In this document: positions 10,401 to 23,327 of the stretch, piece after piece
How the letters are laid out: every line of letters starts with the position of its first letter
Position numbering within the stretch: the first letter of the stretch is position 1
Assembly: GCF_947623445.1 (NCBI RefSeq)
Contig: NC_135243.1
Location: 14,696,501 to 14,760,500, forward strand
Direction of reading: 5' to 3'
Length of the DNA stretch: 64,000 nucleotides
DNA from: Clavelina lepadiformis
Taxonomy: Eukaryota > Chordata > Ascidiacea > Aplousobranchia > Clavelinidae
Translations under genes and position numbers: made by a program
Notes under the pieces: model-generated
What the model saw: the letters and a program-made list of their open reading frames with translations, nothing else
Databases searched by the model: none
What the model was told of the DNA's origin: nothing

Positions 10401-12727
10401 TCGGGCCCTGTTAGTACTTGGATGGTTGACCGCCTGGGAATACCGGGTGTTGTAAGCATTTTAGTCATGCTGTATATTTCAATCAATTTTATAGCAACTG
10501 TTTGCGTTTTTGTATTTCTTATGCAATCGAATTAGAATTGGAAAGACTATTTTCTTTCATTTGAAATCGTCTACGACCATACCAGGTTGTGTAGACCCGA
10601 TCTCGTTCGATCTCGGAAGTTAAGCAACCTCGGGCCCGGTTAGTACTTGGATGGGTGACCACCTGGGAATACCGGGTGTTGTAAGCATTTTAGTCATGCT
10701 GTATATTTCAATTAAATTTTTAGCAACTATTTGCTTTTTTGAATTTCCTATGCAATCGAATTAGAATTCATAAAGCCATTTTCTTTCTTTTGAATTCGCC
10801 TACCACCATACCAGGTTGAGTAGAACCGATCTCGTTCGATCTCGGGAGTTAAGCAACCTCGTGCCCGGTTAGTACTTGGATGGGTGACCGCCTGGGAATA
10901 CCGGGTGTTGTAAGCATTTTAGTCATGCTGTACATTTCAATCGAATTTATAGCAACTATTTGCTTTTTTGAATTTCCTATGCAATCGAATTAGAATTGGA
11001 AAGACCATTTTCTTTCATTTGAAATCGTCTACGACCGTACCAGGTTGAGTAGACCCGATCTCGTTCGATCTCGGAAGTTAAGCAACCTCGGGCCCGGTTA
11101 ATATTTGGATGGGTGACCGCCTGGGAATAACGGGTGTTGTAAGCATTTTAGTCATGCTGTATATTTCAATCAAATTTATAGCAACTATTTGCTTTTTTGA
11201 ATTTCCTATGCAATCGAATTAGAATTGGAAATGCCATTTTCTTTCATTTGAAATCGCCTACGCCCATACCAGGTTGAGTAGACCCGATCTCGTTCGATCT
11301 CGGAAGTTAAGCAACCTCGGGCCCTGTTAGTACTTGGATGATTGACCGCCTGGGAATACCGGGTGTTGTAAGCATTTTAATCATGCTGTATATTTCAATC
11401 AAATGTCTAGCAACTGTTTGCGTTTTTTAATTTCCTATGCAATCCAATTAGAATTGAAAATGCCATTTTCTTTTTTTTGAAATCGCCTACGACCATACCA
11501 GGTTAAGTATACCCGATCACGGAAGTTAAGCAACCTCGGGCCCTGTTAGTACTTGGATGGGTGACCGCCTGGGAATACCGGGTGTTGTAAGCATTTTAGT
11601 CATGCTCTATATTTCAATTCAATTTTTAGCAACTATTTGCTTTTTTGAATTTCCTATGCAATCGAATTAGAATTCATAAAGCCATTTTCTTTCTTTTGAA
11701 TTCGCCTACCACCATACCAGGTTGAGTAGAACCGATCTCGTTCGATCTCGGAAGTTAAGCAACCTCGTGCCCGGTTAGTACTTGGATGGGTGACCGCCTG
11801 GGAATACCGTGTGTTGTAAGCATTTTAGTCATGCTGTACATTTCAATCAAATTTATAGCAACTATTTGCTTTTTTGAATTTCCTATGCAATCGAATTAGA
11901 ATTGGAAAGACCATTTTCTTTCATTTGAAATCGTCTACGACCATACCAGGTTGAGTAGACCCGATCTCGTTCGATCTCGGAAGTTAAGCAACCTCGGGCC
12001 CGGTTATTATTTGGATGGGTGACCGCCTGGGAATAACGGGTGTTGTAAGCATTTTAGTCATGCTGTATATTTCAATCAAATTTATAGCAACTATTTGCTT
12101 TTTTGAAATTCCTATGCAATCGAATTAGAATTGGAAATGCCATTTTCTTTCATTTGAAATCGCCTACGACCATACCAGGTTGAGTAGACCCGATCTCGTT
12201 CGATCTCGGAAGTTAAGCAACCTCGGGCCCTGTTAGTACTTGGATGATTGCCCGCCTGGGAATACCGGGTGTTGTAAGCATTTTAATCATGCTGTATATT
12301 TCAATCAAATGTCTAGCAACTGTTTGCGTTTTTTAATTTCCTATGCAATCCAATTAGAATTGAAAATGCCATTTTCTTTTTTTTGAAATCGCCTACGACC
12401 ATACCAGGTTGAGTATACCCGATCACGGAAGTTAAGCAACCTCGGGCCCTGTTAGTACTTGGATGGGTGACCGCCTGGGAATACCGGGTGTTGTAAGCAT
12501 TTTAGTCATGCTGTATATTTCAATTCAATTTTTAGCAACTATTTGCTTTTTTGAATTTCCTATGCAATCGAATTTGAATTCATAAAGCCATTTTTATTCT
12601 TTTGAAATCGCCTACGACCATACCAGGTTGAGTAGACCCGATCTCGTTCGATCTCGGAAGTTAAGCAACCTCGGTCCCGGTTAGTACTTGGATGGGTGAC
12701 CGCCTGGGAATACCGTGGTTTGTAAGC
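7372..12727 (+). rRNA. 5S rRNA gene cluster 3 (24 copies)
   Basis: Gene starts: 7372, 7601, 7830, 8059, 8288, 8517, 8746, 8976, 9205, 9434, 9663, 9892d, 10111, 10340, 10569, 10798, 11027, 11256, 11485d, 11704, 11933, 12162, 12391d, 12610. These form one full 5467-bp form of the higher-order repeat, from one helix II-less copy (7372) to just before the next (12839). The copies at 10798 and 11704 carry CTACCACCAT in place of CTACGACCAT. The copy at 12162 carries the GATTGCCCG marker used to index the later blocks. Confidence 0.94.
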
Positions 12728-13754
12728 GTTTTAGTCATGCTGTATACTTCAATTATTTTTATAACATCTGTTTACTTTTTTGAATTTCCTATGCAATCGA
12801 ATTAGAATTGAAAATGCCATTTTATTTCATTTGAAATCACCTACGACCATAACAGAATGAGTAGACCCGATCTCGTTCGATCTCGGAAGTTAAGCAACCT
12901 CGGGCCCGGTTAGTACTTGGATGGGTGACCACCTGGGAATAACGGGTGTTGTAAGCATTTTAGTCATGCTGTATATTTCAATTCAATTTTTAGCAACTAT
13001 TTGCTTTTTTAAATTTCCTATGCAATCGAATTAGATATCAAATAGCCATTTTCTTTCTTTTGAAATCGCCTACGACCATACCAGGTTAAGTAGACCCGAT
13101 CTCGTTCGATCTCGGAAGTTAAGCAACCTCGTGCCCGGTTAGTACTTGGATGGGTGACCGCCTGGGAATACCAGGTGCTGTAAGCATTTTAGTCATGCTG
13201 TATACTTCAATTAAATTTTTAGCAACTATTTGCTTTTTTGAATTTCCTATGCAATCGAATTAGAATTGAAAATGCCATTTTCTTTCTTTTGAAATCGCCT
13301 ACGACCATACCAGGTTAAGTAGACCTGATCTCGGTCGATCTCGGAAGTTAAGCAACCTCGGGCCCGGTTAATACTTGGATGGGTGACCGCCTGAGAATAC
13401 CGGGTGTTGTAAGCATTTTATTCATGCTGTATATTTCAATCAAATTTATAGCAACTATTTGCTTTTTTGAATTTCCTATGCAATCGAATTTGATTTGGAA
13501 AGACCATTTTTCTTCATTTGAAATCGTCTACGACCATACCAGTTTGAGTAGACCCGATCTCGTTCGATCTTGGAAGTTAAGCAACCTCGGGCCCTGTTAG
13601 TACTTGGATGGGTGACCGCCTGGGAATACCGGGTGTTGTAAGCATTTTAGTCATGCTGTATATTTCAATTCAATTTTTAGCAACTATTTGCTTTTTTGAA
13701 TTTCCTATGCAATCGAATTTAAATTCATAAAGCCTATTTCTTTCTTTTGAAATT

Positions 13755-13872
13755 GCTTACGACCATACCGGGTTGAGTAGACCCGATCTCGTTCGATCTC
13801 GGAAGTTAAGCAACCTCGGGCCCGGTTAGTACTTGGATGGGTGACCGCCTGGGAATACCGGGTGTTGTAAGC
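13755..13872 (+). rRNA. 5S rRNA copy with fully paired helix I
   Basis: Begins GCTTACGAC and ends GTTGTAAGC, so all nine pairs of helix I form, counting G.T at 7-112. Helix II is GGGTTG with CAACCT (one wobble). Helices III and V pair fully and a T4 terminator follows. By base pairing it is one of the best-folding copies in the window. The gene body is of the 8517 type joined to a spacer of the 8288 type. Confidence 0.92.
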
Positions 13873-15130
13873 ATTTTAGTCATGCTGTATAATTCAATTA
13901 AATTTATAACATCTGTTTACTTTTTTGAATTTCCTATGCAATCGAATTTGAATTCATAATAACATTTTCTTTCATTTGAAATCGCCTACGACCATACCAG
14001 GTTGAGTAAACCCGATCTCGTTCGATCTCGGAAGTTAAGCAACCTCGTGCCCGGTTAGTACTTGGATGGGTGACCAGCTGGGAATACCAGGTGCTGTAAG
14101 CATTTTAGTCATGCTGTATACTTCAATTAAATTTTTAGCAACTATTTGCTTTTTTTGAATTTCCTATGCAATCGAATTAGAATTGAAAATGCCATTTTCT
14201 TTCTTTTGAAATCGCCTACGACCATACCAGGTTGAGTAGACCTGATCTCGTTCGATCTCGGAAGTTAAGCAACCTCGGGCCCGGTTAGTACTTGGATGGG
14301 TGACCGCCTGGGAATAGCGGGTGTTGTAAGCATTTTATTCATGCTGTATATTTCAATCAAATTTATAGCAACTATTTGCTTTTTTGAATTTCCTATGCAA
14401 TCGAATTAGATTTGGAAAGACCATTTTTCTTCATTTGAAATCGTCTACGACCATACCAGTTTGAGTAGACCCGATCTCGTTCGATCTTGGAAGTTAAGCA
14501 ACCTCGGGCCCTGTTAGTACTTGGATGGGTGACCGCCTGGGAATACCGGGTGTTGTAAGCATTTTAGTCATGCTGTATATTTCAATTCAATTTTTAGCAA
14601 CTATTTGCTTTTTTGAATTTCCTATGCAATCGAATTAGAATTCATAAAGCCATTTTTATTCTTTTGAAATCGCCTACGACCATACCAGGTTGAGTAAACC
14701 CGATCTCGTTCGATCTTGGAAGTTAAGCAACCTCGGGCCCGGTTAGTACTTGGATGGGTGACCGCCTGGGAATACCGGGTGCTGTAAGCATTTTAATCAT
14801 GCTGTATATTTCAATTAAATTTTTAGCAACTATTTGCTTTTTTGAATTTCCTATGCAATCGAATTAGAATTGGAAAGACTATTTTCTTTCATTTGGAAAT
14901 CGCCTACGACCATACCAGGTTGAGTAGACCCGATCTCGTTCGATCTCGGAAGTTAAGCAACCTCGGGCCCTGTTAGTACTTGGATGGTTGACCGCCTGGG
15001 AATACCGGGTGTTGTAAGCATTTTAGTCATGCTGTATATTTCAATCAAATGTCTAGCAACTGTTTGCGTTTTTTAATTTCCTATGCAATCGAATTCTAAT
15101 TGAAAATGCCTTTTTCTTTTTTTTGAAATC

Positions 15131-15238
15131 GTCTACGACCATACCAGGTTGAGTATACCCGATCTCGGAAGTTAAGCAACCTCGGTCCCGGTTAGTACTT
15201 GGATGGGTGACCGCCTGGGAATACCGTGGTTTGTAAGC
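15131..15238 (+). rRNA. Recombinant 5S copy at the join of two higher-order repeats
   Basis: The 5' half is a class a deletion copy (like 23109, 31545 and 43624). The 3' half (CTCGGTCCCGG and CCGTGGTTTGTAAGCG) is that of 7143 and 12610. The switch lies in the shared stretch around AAGTTAAGCAACCTCGG. This gene is the breakpoint of the 7978-bp block duplication. It carries the 10-nt deletion, so it is probably not functional. Confidence 0.82.
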
Positions 15239-15349
15239 GTTTTAGTCATGCTGTATACTTCAATTATTTTTATAACATCTGTTTACTTTTTTGAATTTCC
15301 TATGCAATCGAATTAGAATTGAAAATGCCATTTTATTTCATTTGAAATC

Positions 15350-18300
15350 ACCTACGACCATAACAGAATGAGTAGACCCGATCTCGTTCGATCTCGGAAG
15401 TTAAGCAACCTCGGGCCCGGTTAGTACTTGGATGGGTGACCACCTGGGAATAACGGGTGTTGTAAGCATTTTAGTCATGCTGTATATTTCAATTCAATTT
15501 TTAGCAACTATTTGCTTTTTTAAATTTCCTATGCAATCGAATTAGATATCAAATAGCCATTTTCTTTCTTTTGAAATCGCCTACGACCATACCAGGTTAA
15601 GTAGACCCGATCTCGTTCGATCTCGGAAGTTAAGCAACCTCGTGCCCGGTTAGTACTTGGATGGGTGACCGCCTGGGAATACCAGGTGCTGTAAGCATTT
15701 TAGTCATGCTGTATACTTCAATTAAATTTTTAGCAACTATTTGCTTTTTTGAATTTCCTATGCAATCGAATTAGAATTGAAAATGCCATTTTCTTTCTTT
15801 TGAAATCGCCTACGACCATACCAGGTTAAGTAGACCTGATCTCGGTCGATCTCGGAAGTTAAGCAACCTCGGGCCCGGTTAATACTTGGATGGGTGACCG
15901 CCTGAGAATACCGGGTGTTGTAAGCATTTTATTCATGCTGTATATTTCAATCAAATTTATAGCAACTATTTGCTTTTTTGAATTTCCTATGCAATCGAAT
16001 TTGATTTGGAAAGACCATTTTTCTTCATTTGAAATCGTCTACGACCATACCAGTTTGAGTAGACCCGATCTCGTTCGATCTTGGAAGTTAAGCAACCTCG
16101 GGCCCTGTTAGTACTTGGATGGGTGACCGCCTGGGAATACCGGGTGTTGTAAGCATTTTAGTCATGCTGTATATTTCAATTCAATTTTTAGCAACTATTT
16201 GCTTTTTTGAATTTCCTATGCAATCGAATTTGAATTCATAAAGCCATTTTCTTTCATTTGAAATCGCATACGACCATACCAGGTTGAGTAGACCCGATCT
16301 CGTTCGATCTCGGAAGTTAAGCAACCTCGGGCCCGGTTAGTAGTTGGATGGGTGACTGCCTGGGAATCCCGGTTGTTGTAAGCATTTTAGTCATGCTGTA
16401 TATTTCAATTATTTTTATAGCAACTGTTTGCGTTTTTGTATTTCTTATGCAATCGAATTAGAATTGAAAATGTCATTTTCTTTCTTTTGAAATTGCCTAC
16501 GACCATACCGGGTTGAGTAGACCCGATCTCGTTCGATCTCGGAAGTTAAGCAACCTCGGGCCCGGTTAGTACTTGGATGGGTGACCGCCTGGGAATACCG
16601 GGTGTTGTAAGCATTTTAGTCATGCTGTATAATTCAATTAAATTTATAACATCTGTTTACTTTTTTGAATTTCCTATGCAATCGAATTTGAATTCATAAT
16701 AACATTTTCTTTCTATTGAAATCGCCTACGACCATACCAGGTTGAGTAAACCCGATCTCGTTCGATCTCGGAAGTTAAGCAACCTCGTGCCCGGTTAGTA
16801 CTTGGATGGGTGACCAGCTGGGAATACCAGGTGCTGTAAGCATTTTAGTCATGCTGTATACTTCAATTAAATTTTTAGCAACTATTTGCTTTTTTTGAAT
16901 TTCCTATGCAATCGAATTAGAATTGAAAATGCCATTTTCTTTCTTTTGAAATCGCCTACGACCATACCAGGTTGAGTAGACCTGATCTCGTTCGATCTCG
17001 GAAGTTAAGCAACCTCGGGCCCGGTTAGTACTTGGATGGGTGACCGCCTGGGAATACCGGGTGTTGTAAGCATTTTATTCATGCTGTATATTTCAATCAA
17101 ATTTATAGCAACTATTTGCTTTTTTGAATTTCCTATGCAATCGAATTAGATTTGGAAAGACCATTTTTCTTCATTTGAAATCGTCTACGACCATACCAGT
17201 TTGATTAGACCCGATCTCGTTCGATCTTGGAAGTTAAGCAACCTCGGGCCCTGTTAGTACTTGGATGGGTGACCGCCTGGGAATACCGGGTGTTGTAAGC
17301 ATTTTAGTCATGCTGTATATTTCAATTCAATTTTTAGCAACTATTTGCTTTTTTGAATTTCCTATGCAATCGAATTAGAATTCATAAAGCCATTTTTATT
17401 CTTTTGAAATCGCCTACGACCATACCAGGTTGAGTAAACCCGATCTCGTTCGATCTCGGAAGTTAAGCAACCTCGGGCCCGGTTAGTACTTGGATGGGTG
17501 ACCGCCTGGGAAGAACGGGTGCTGTAAGCATTTTAATCATGCTGTATATTTCAATTAAATTTTTAGCAACTATTTGCTTTTTTGAATTTCCTATGCAATC
17601 GAATTAGAATTGGAAAGACCATTTTCTTTCATTTGAAATCGCCTACGACCATACCAGGTTGAGTAGACCCGATCTCGTTCGATCTCGGAAGTTAAGCAAC
17701 CTCGGGCCCTGTTAGTACTTGGATGGTTGACCGATTGGGAATACCGGGTGTTGTAAGCATTTTAGTCATGCTGTATATTTCAATCAAATGTCTAGCAACT
17801 GTTTGCGTTTTTTAATTTCCTATGCAATCGAATTCTAATTGAAAATGCCCTTTTCTTTTTTTTGAAATCGCCTACGACCATACCAGGTTGAGTATACCCG
17901 ATCTCGGAAGTTAAGCAACCTCGGGCCCTGTTAGTACTTGGATAGGTGACCGCTTGGGAATACCGGGTGTTGTAAGCATTTTAGTCATGCTGTATATTTC
18001 AATTCAATTTTTAGCAACTATTTGCTTTTTTGAATTTCCTATGCAATCGAATTAGAATTCATAAAGCCGATTTTATTCTTTTGAAATCGCCTACGACCAT
18101 ACCAGGTTGAGTAGACCCGATCTCGTTCGATCTCGGAAGTTAAGCAACCTCGGGCCCGGTTAGTACTTGGATGGGTGACCGCCTGGGAATACCGGGTGCT
18201 GTAAGAATTTTAATCATGCTGTATATTTCAATTAAAATTTTAGCAACTATTTGCTTTTTTGAATTTCCTATGCAATCGATTTAGAATTGAAAAGGCCATT

Positions 18301-21300
18301 TTATTTCTTTTGAAATCGCCTACGACCATACCAGGTTGAGCAGACCTGATCTCGTTCGATCTCGGAAGTTAAGCAACCTCGGGCCCTGTTAGTACTTGGA
18401 TGGTTGACCGCCTGGGAATACCGGGTGTTGTAAGCATTTTAGTCATGCTGTATATTTCAATCAATTTTATAGCAACTGTTTGCGTTTTTGTATTTCTTAT
18501 GCAATCGAATTAGAATTGGAAAGACTATTTTCTTTCATTTGAAATCGTCTACGACCATACCAGGTTGTGTAGACCCGATCTCGTTCGATCTCGGAAGTTA
18601 AGCAACCTCGGGCCCGGTTAGTACTTGGATGGGTGACCACCTGGGAATACCGGGTGTTGTAAGCATTTTAGTCATGCTGTATATTTCAATTAAATTTTTA
18701 GCAACTATTTGCTTTTTTGAATTTCCTATGCAATCGAATTAGAATTCATAAAGCCATTTTCTTTCTTTTGAATTCGCCTACCACCATACCAGGTTGAGTA
18801 GAACCGATCTCGTTCGATCTCGGAAGTTAAGCAACCTCGTGCCCGGTTAGTACTTGGATGGGTGACCGCCTGGGAATACCGTGTGTTGTAAGCATTTTAG
18901 TCATGCTGTACATTTCAATCGAATTTATAGCAACTATTTGCTTTTTTGAATTTCCTATGCAATCGAATTAGAATTGGAAAGACCATTTTCTTTCATTTGA
19001 AATCGTCTACGACCGTACCAGGTTGAGTAGACCCGATCTCGTTCGATCTCGGAAGTTAAGCAACCTCGGGCCCGGTTAATATTTGGATGGGTGACCGCCT
19101 GGGAATAACGGGTGTTGTAAGCATTTTAGTCATGCTGTATATTTCAATCAAATTTATAGCAACTATTTGCTTTTTTGAATTTCCTATGCAATCGAATTAG
19201 AATTGGAAATGCCATTTTCTTTCATTTGAAATCGCCTACGCCCATACCAGGTTGAGTAGACCCGATCTCGTTCGATCTCGGAAGTTAAGCAACCTCGGGC
19301 CCTGTTAGTACTTGGATGATTGACCGCCTGGGAATACCGGGTGTTGTAAGCATTTTAATCATGCTGTATATTTCAATCAAATGTCTAGCAACTGTTTGCG
19401 TTTTTTAATTTCCTATGCAATCCAATTAGAATTGAAAATGCCATTTTCTTTTTTTTGAAATCGCCTACGACCATACCAGGTTAAGTATACCCGATCACGG
19501 AAGTTAAGCAACCTCGGGCCCTGTTAGTACTTGGATGGGTGACCGCCTGGGAATACCGGGTGTTGTAAGCATTTTAGTCATGCTCTATATTTCAATTCAA
19601 TTTTTAGCAACTATTTGCTTTTTTGAATTTCCTATGCAATCGAATTAGAATTCATAAAGCCATTTTCTTTCTTTTGAATTCGCCTACCACCATACCAGGT
19701 TGAGTAGAACCGATCTCGTTCGATCTCGGAAGTTAAGCAACCTCGTGCCCGGTTAGTACTTGGATGGGTGACCGCCTGGGAATACCGTGTGTTGTAAGCA
19801 TTTTAGTCATGCTGTACATTTCAATCAAATTTATAGCAACTATTTGCTTTTTTGAATTTCCTATGCAATCGAATTAGAATTGGAAAGACCATTTTCTTTC
19901 ATTTGAAATCGTCTACGACCATACCAGGTTGAGTAGACCCGATCTCGTTCGATCTCGGAAGTTAAGCAACCTCGGGCCCGGTTATTATTTGGATGGGTGA
20001 CCGCCTGGGAATAACGGGTGTTGTAAGCATTTTAGTCATGCTGTATATTTCAATCAAATATATAGCAACTATTTGCTTTTTTGAATTTCCTATGCAATCG
20101 AATTAGAATTGGAAATGCCATTTTCTTTCATTTGAAATCGCCTACGACCATACCAGGTTGAGTAGACCCGATCTCGTTCGATCTCGGAAGTTAAGCAACC
20201 TCGGGCCCTGTTAGTACTTGGATGATTGCCCGCCTGGGAATACCGGGTGTTGTAAGCATTTTAATCATGCTGTATATTTCAATCAAATGTCTAGCAACTG
20301 TTTGCGTTTTTTAATTTCCTATGCAATCCAATTAGAATTGAAAATGCCATTTTCTTTTTTTTGAAATCGCCTACGACCATACCAGGTTGAGTATACCCGA
20401 TCACGGAAGTTAAGCAACCTCGGGCCCTGTTAGTACTTGGATGGGTGACCGCCTGGGAATACCGGGTGTTGTAAGCATTTTAGTCATGCTGTATATTTCA
20501 ATTCAATTTTTAGCAACTATTTGCTTTTTTGAATTTCCTATGCAATCGAATTTGAATTCATAAAGCCATTTTTATTCTTTTGAAATCGCCTACGACCATA
20601 CCAGGTTGAGTAGACCCGATCTCGTTCGATCTCGGAAGTTAAGCAACCTCGGTCCCGGTTAGTACTTGGATGGGTGACCGCCTGGGAATACCGTGGTTTG
20701 TAAGCGTTTTAGTCATGCTGTATACTTCAATTATTTTTATAACATCTGTTTACTTTTTTGAATTTCCTATGCAATCGAATTAGAATTGAAAATGCCATTT
20801 TATTTCATTTGAAATCACCTACGACCATAACAGAATGAGTAGACCCGATCTCGTTCGATCTCGGAAGTTAAGCAACCTCGGGCCCGGTTAGTACTTGGAT
20901 GGGTGACCACCTGGGAATAACGGGTGTTGTAAGCATTTTAGTCATGCTGTATATTTCAATTCAATTTTTAGCAACTATTTGCTTTTTTAAATTTCCTATG
21001 CAATCGAATTAGATATCAAATAGCCATTTTCTTTCTTTTGAAATCGCCTACGACCATACCAGGTTAAGTAGACCCGATCTCGTTCGATCTCGGAAGTTAA
21101 GCAACCTCGTGCCCGGTTAGTACTTGGATGGGTGACCGCCTGGGAATACCAGGTGCTGTAAGCATTTTAGTCATGCTGTATACTTCAATTAAATTTTTAG
21201 CAACTATTTGCTTTTTTGAATTTCCTATGCAATCGAATTAGAATTGAAAATGCCATTTTCTTTCTTTTGAAATCGCCTACGACCATACCAGGTTAAGTAG

Positions 21301-23216
21301 ACCTGATCTCGGTCGATCTCGGAAGTTAAGCAACCTCGGGCCCGGTTAATACTTGGATGGGTGACCGCCTGAGAATACCGGGTGTTGTAAGCATTTTATT
21401 CATGCTGTATATTTCAATCAAATTTATAGCAACTATTTGCTTTTTTGAATTTCCTATGCAATCGAATTTGATTTGGAAAGACCATTTTTCTTCATTTGAA
21501 ATCGTCTACGACCATACCAGTTTGAGTAGACCCGATCTCGTTCGATCTTGGAAGTTAAGCAACCTCGGGCCCTGTTAGTACTTGGATGGGTGACCGCCTG
21601 GGAATACCGGGTGTTGTAAGCATTTTAGTCATGCTGTATATTTCAATTCAATTTTTAGCAACTATTTGCTTTTTTGAATTTCCTATGCAATCGAATTTAA
21701 ATTCATAAAGCCATTTTCTTTCTTTTGAAATTGCTTACGACCATACCGGGTTGAGTAGACCCGATCTCGTTCGATCTCGGAAGTTAAGCAACCTCGGGCC
21801 CGGTTAGTACTTGGATGGGTGACCGCCTGGGAATACCGGGTGTTGTAAGCATTTTAGTCATGCTGTATAATTCAATTAAATTTATAACATCTGTTTACTT
21901 TTTTGAATTTCCTATGCAATCGAATTTGAATTCATAATAACATTTTCTTTCATTTGAAATCGCCTACGACCATACCAGGTTGAGTAAACCCGATCTCGTT
22001 CGATCTCGGAAGTTAAGCAACCTCGTGCCCGGTTAGTACTTGGATGGGTGACCAGCTGGGAATACCAGGTGCTGTAAGCATTTTAGTCATGCTGTATACT
22101 TCAATTAAATTTTTAGCAACTATTTGCTTTTTTTGAATATCCTATGCAATCGAATTAGAATTGAAAATGCCATTTTCTTTCTTTTGAAATCGCCTACGAC
22201 CATACCAGGTTGAGTAGACCTGATCTCGTTCGATCTCGGAAGTTAAGCAACCTCGGGCCCGGTTAGTACTTGGATGGGTGACCGCCTGGGAATAGCGGGT
22301 GTTGTAAGCATTTTATTCATGCTGTATATTTCAATCAAATTTATAGCAACTATTTGCTTTTTTGAATTTCCTATGCAATCGAATTAGATTTGGAAAGACC
22401 ATTTTTCTTCATTTGAAATCGTCTACGACCATACCAGTTTGAGTAGACCCGATCTCGTTCGATCTTGGAAGTTAAGCAACCTCGGGCCCTGTTAGTACTT
22501 GGATGGGTGACCGCCTGGGAATACCGGGTGTTGTAAGCATTTTAGTCATGCTGTATATTTCAATTCAATTTTTAGCAACTATTTGCTTTTTTGAATTTCC
22601 TATGCAATCGAATTAGAATTCATAAAGCCATTTTTATTCTTTTGAAATCGCCTACGACCATACCAGGTTGAGTAAACCCGATCTCGTTCGATCTTGGAAG
22701 TTAAGCAACCTCGGGCCCGGTTAGTACTTGGATGGGTGACCGCCTGGGAATACCGGGTGCTGTAAGCATTTTAATCATGCTGTATATTTCAATTAAATTT
22801 TTAGCAACTATTTGCTTTTTTGAATTTCCTATGCAATCGAATTAGAATTGGAAAGACTATTTTCTTTCATTTGGAAATCGCCTACGACCATACCAGGTTG
22901 AGTAGACCCGATCTCGTTCGATCTCGGAAGTTAAGCAACCTCGGGCCCTGTTAGTACTTGGATGGTTGACCGCCTGGGAATACCGGGTGTTGTAAGCATT
23001 TTAGTCATGCTGTATATTTCAATCAAATGTCTAGCAACTGTTTGCGTTTTTTAATTTCCTATGCAATCGAATTCTAATTGAAAATGCCCTTTTCTTTTTT
23101 TTGAAATCGTCTACGACCATACCAGGTTGAGTATACCCGATCTCGGAAGTTAAGCAACCTCGGGCCCTGTTAGTACTTGGATAGGTGACCGCCTGGGAAT
23201 ACCGGGTGTTGTAAGC
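15350..23216 (+). rRNA. 5S rRNA gene cluster 5 (35 copies, repeat of clusters 3+4)
   Basis: Gene starts: 15350, 15579, 15808, 16037, 16266, 16495, 16724, 16954, 17183, 17412, 17641, 17870d, 18089, 18318, 18547, 18776, 19005, 19234, 19463d, 19682, 19911, 20140, 20369d, 20588, 20817, 21046, 21275, 21504, 21733, 21962, 22192, 22421, 22650, 22880, 23109d. Every start equals a start in 7372-15131 plus 7978. Only scattered single-base differences are seen, for example GCATACGACC at 16266 against GCCTACGACC at 8288. This is a recent whole-block tandem duplication. Confidence 0.95.
21733..21850 (+). rRNA. 5S rRNA copy with fully paired helix I
   Basis: Counterpart of the 13755 gene at offset 7978, with the same GCTTACGAC start and GTTGTAAGC end. 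Confidence 0.92.
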
Positions 23217-23327
23217 ATTTTAGTCATGCTTTATATTTCAATTCAATTTTTAGCAACTATTTGCTTTTTTGAATTTCCTATGCAATCGATTTAGAATTGA
23301 AAAGGCCATTTTATTTCTTTTGAAATC

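Larger units (their letters stand above)
12839..15238 (+). rRNA. 5S rRNA gene cluster 4 (11 copies, partial second round)
   Basis: Gene starts: 12839, 13068, 13297, 13526, 13755, 13984, 14214, 14443, 14672, 14902, 15131d. These repeat the first half of cluster 3 with offset 5467 bp, falling to 5238 after one unit was lost at 13755 (spacer of the 8288 type joined to a gene of the 8517 type). The run stops inside the recombinant copy 15131, after which the sequence jumps back to the start of the block. Clusters 3 and 4 together make the 7978-bp, 35-gene unit. Confidence 0.94.
7372..15349 (+). repeat. Higher-order repeat copy, 35 genes, 7978 bp
   Basis: Contains a 24-gene form (7372-12838, 5467 bp) followed by an 11-gene partial second round (12839-15349). 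The whole is repeated at 15350-23327 with a constant 7978-bp offset across all 35 genes. Confidence 0.92.
15350..23327 (+). repeat. Higher-order repeat copy, 35 genes, 7978 bp
   Basis: Each gene and spacer variant of 7372-15349 recurs here in the same order. The next block (from 23786) repeats it again with offset 8207, but the join at about 23.3-23.7 kb uses two units of a different origin. Confidence 0.92.
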
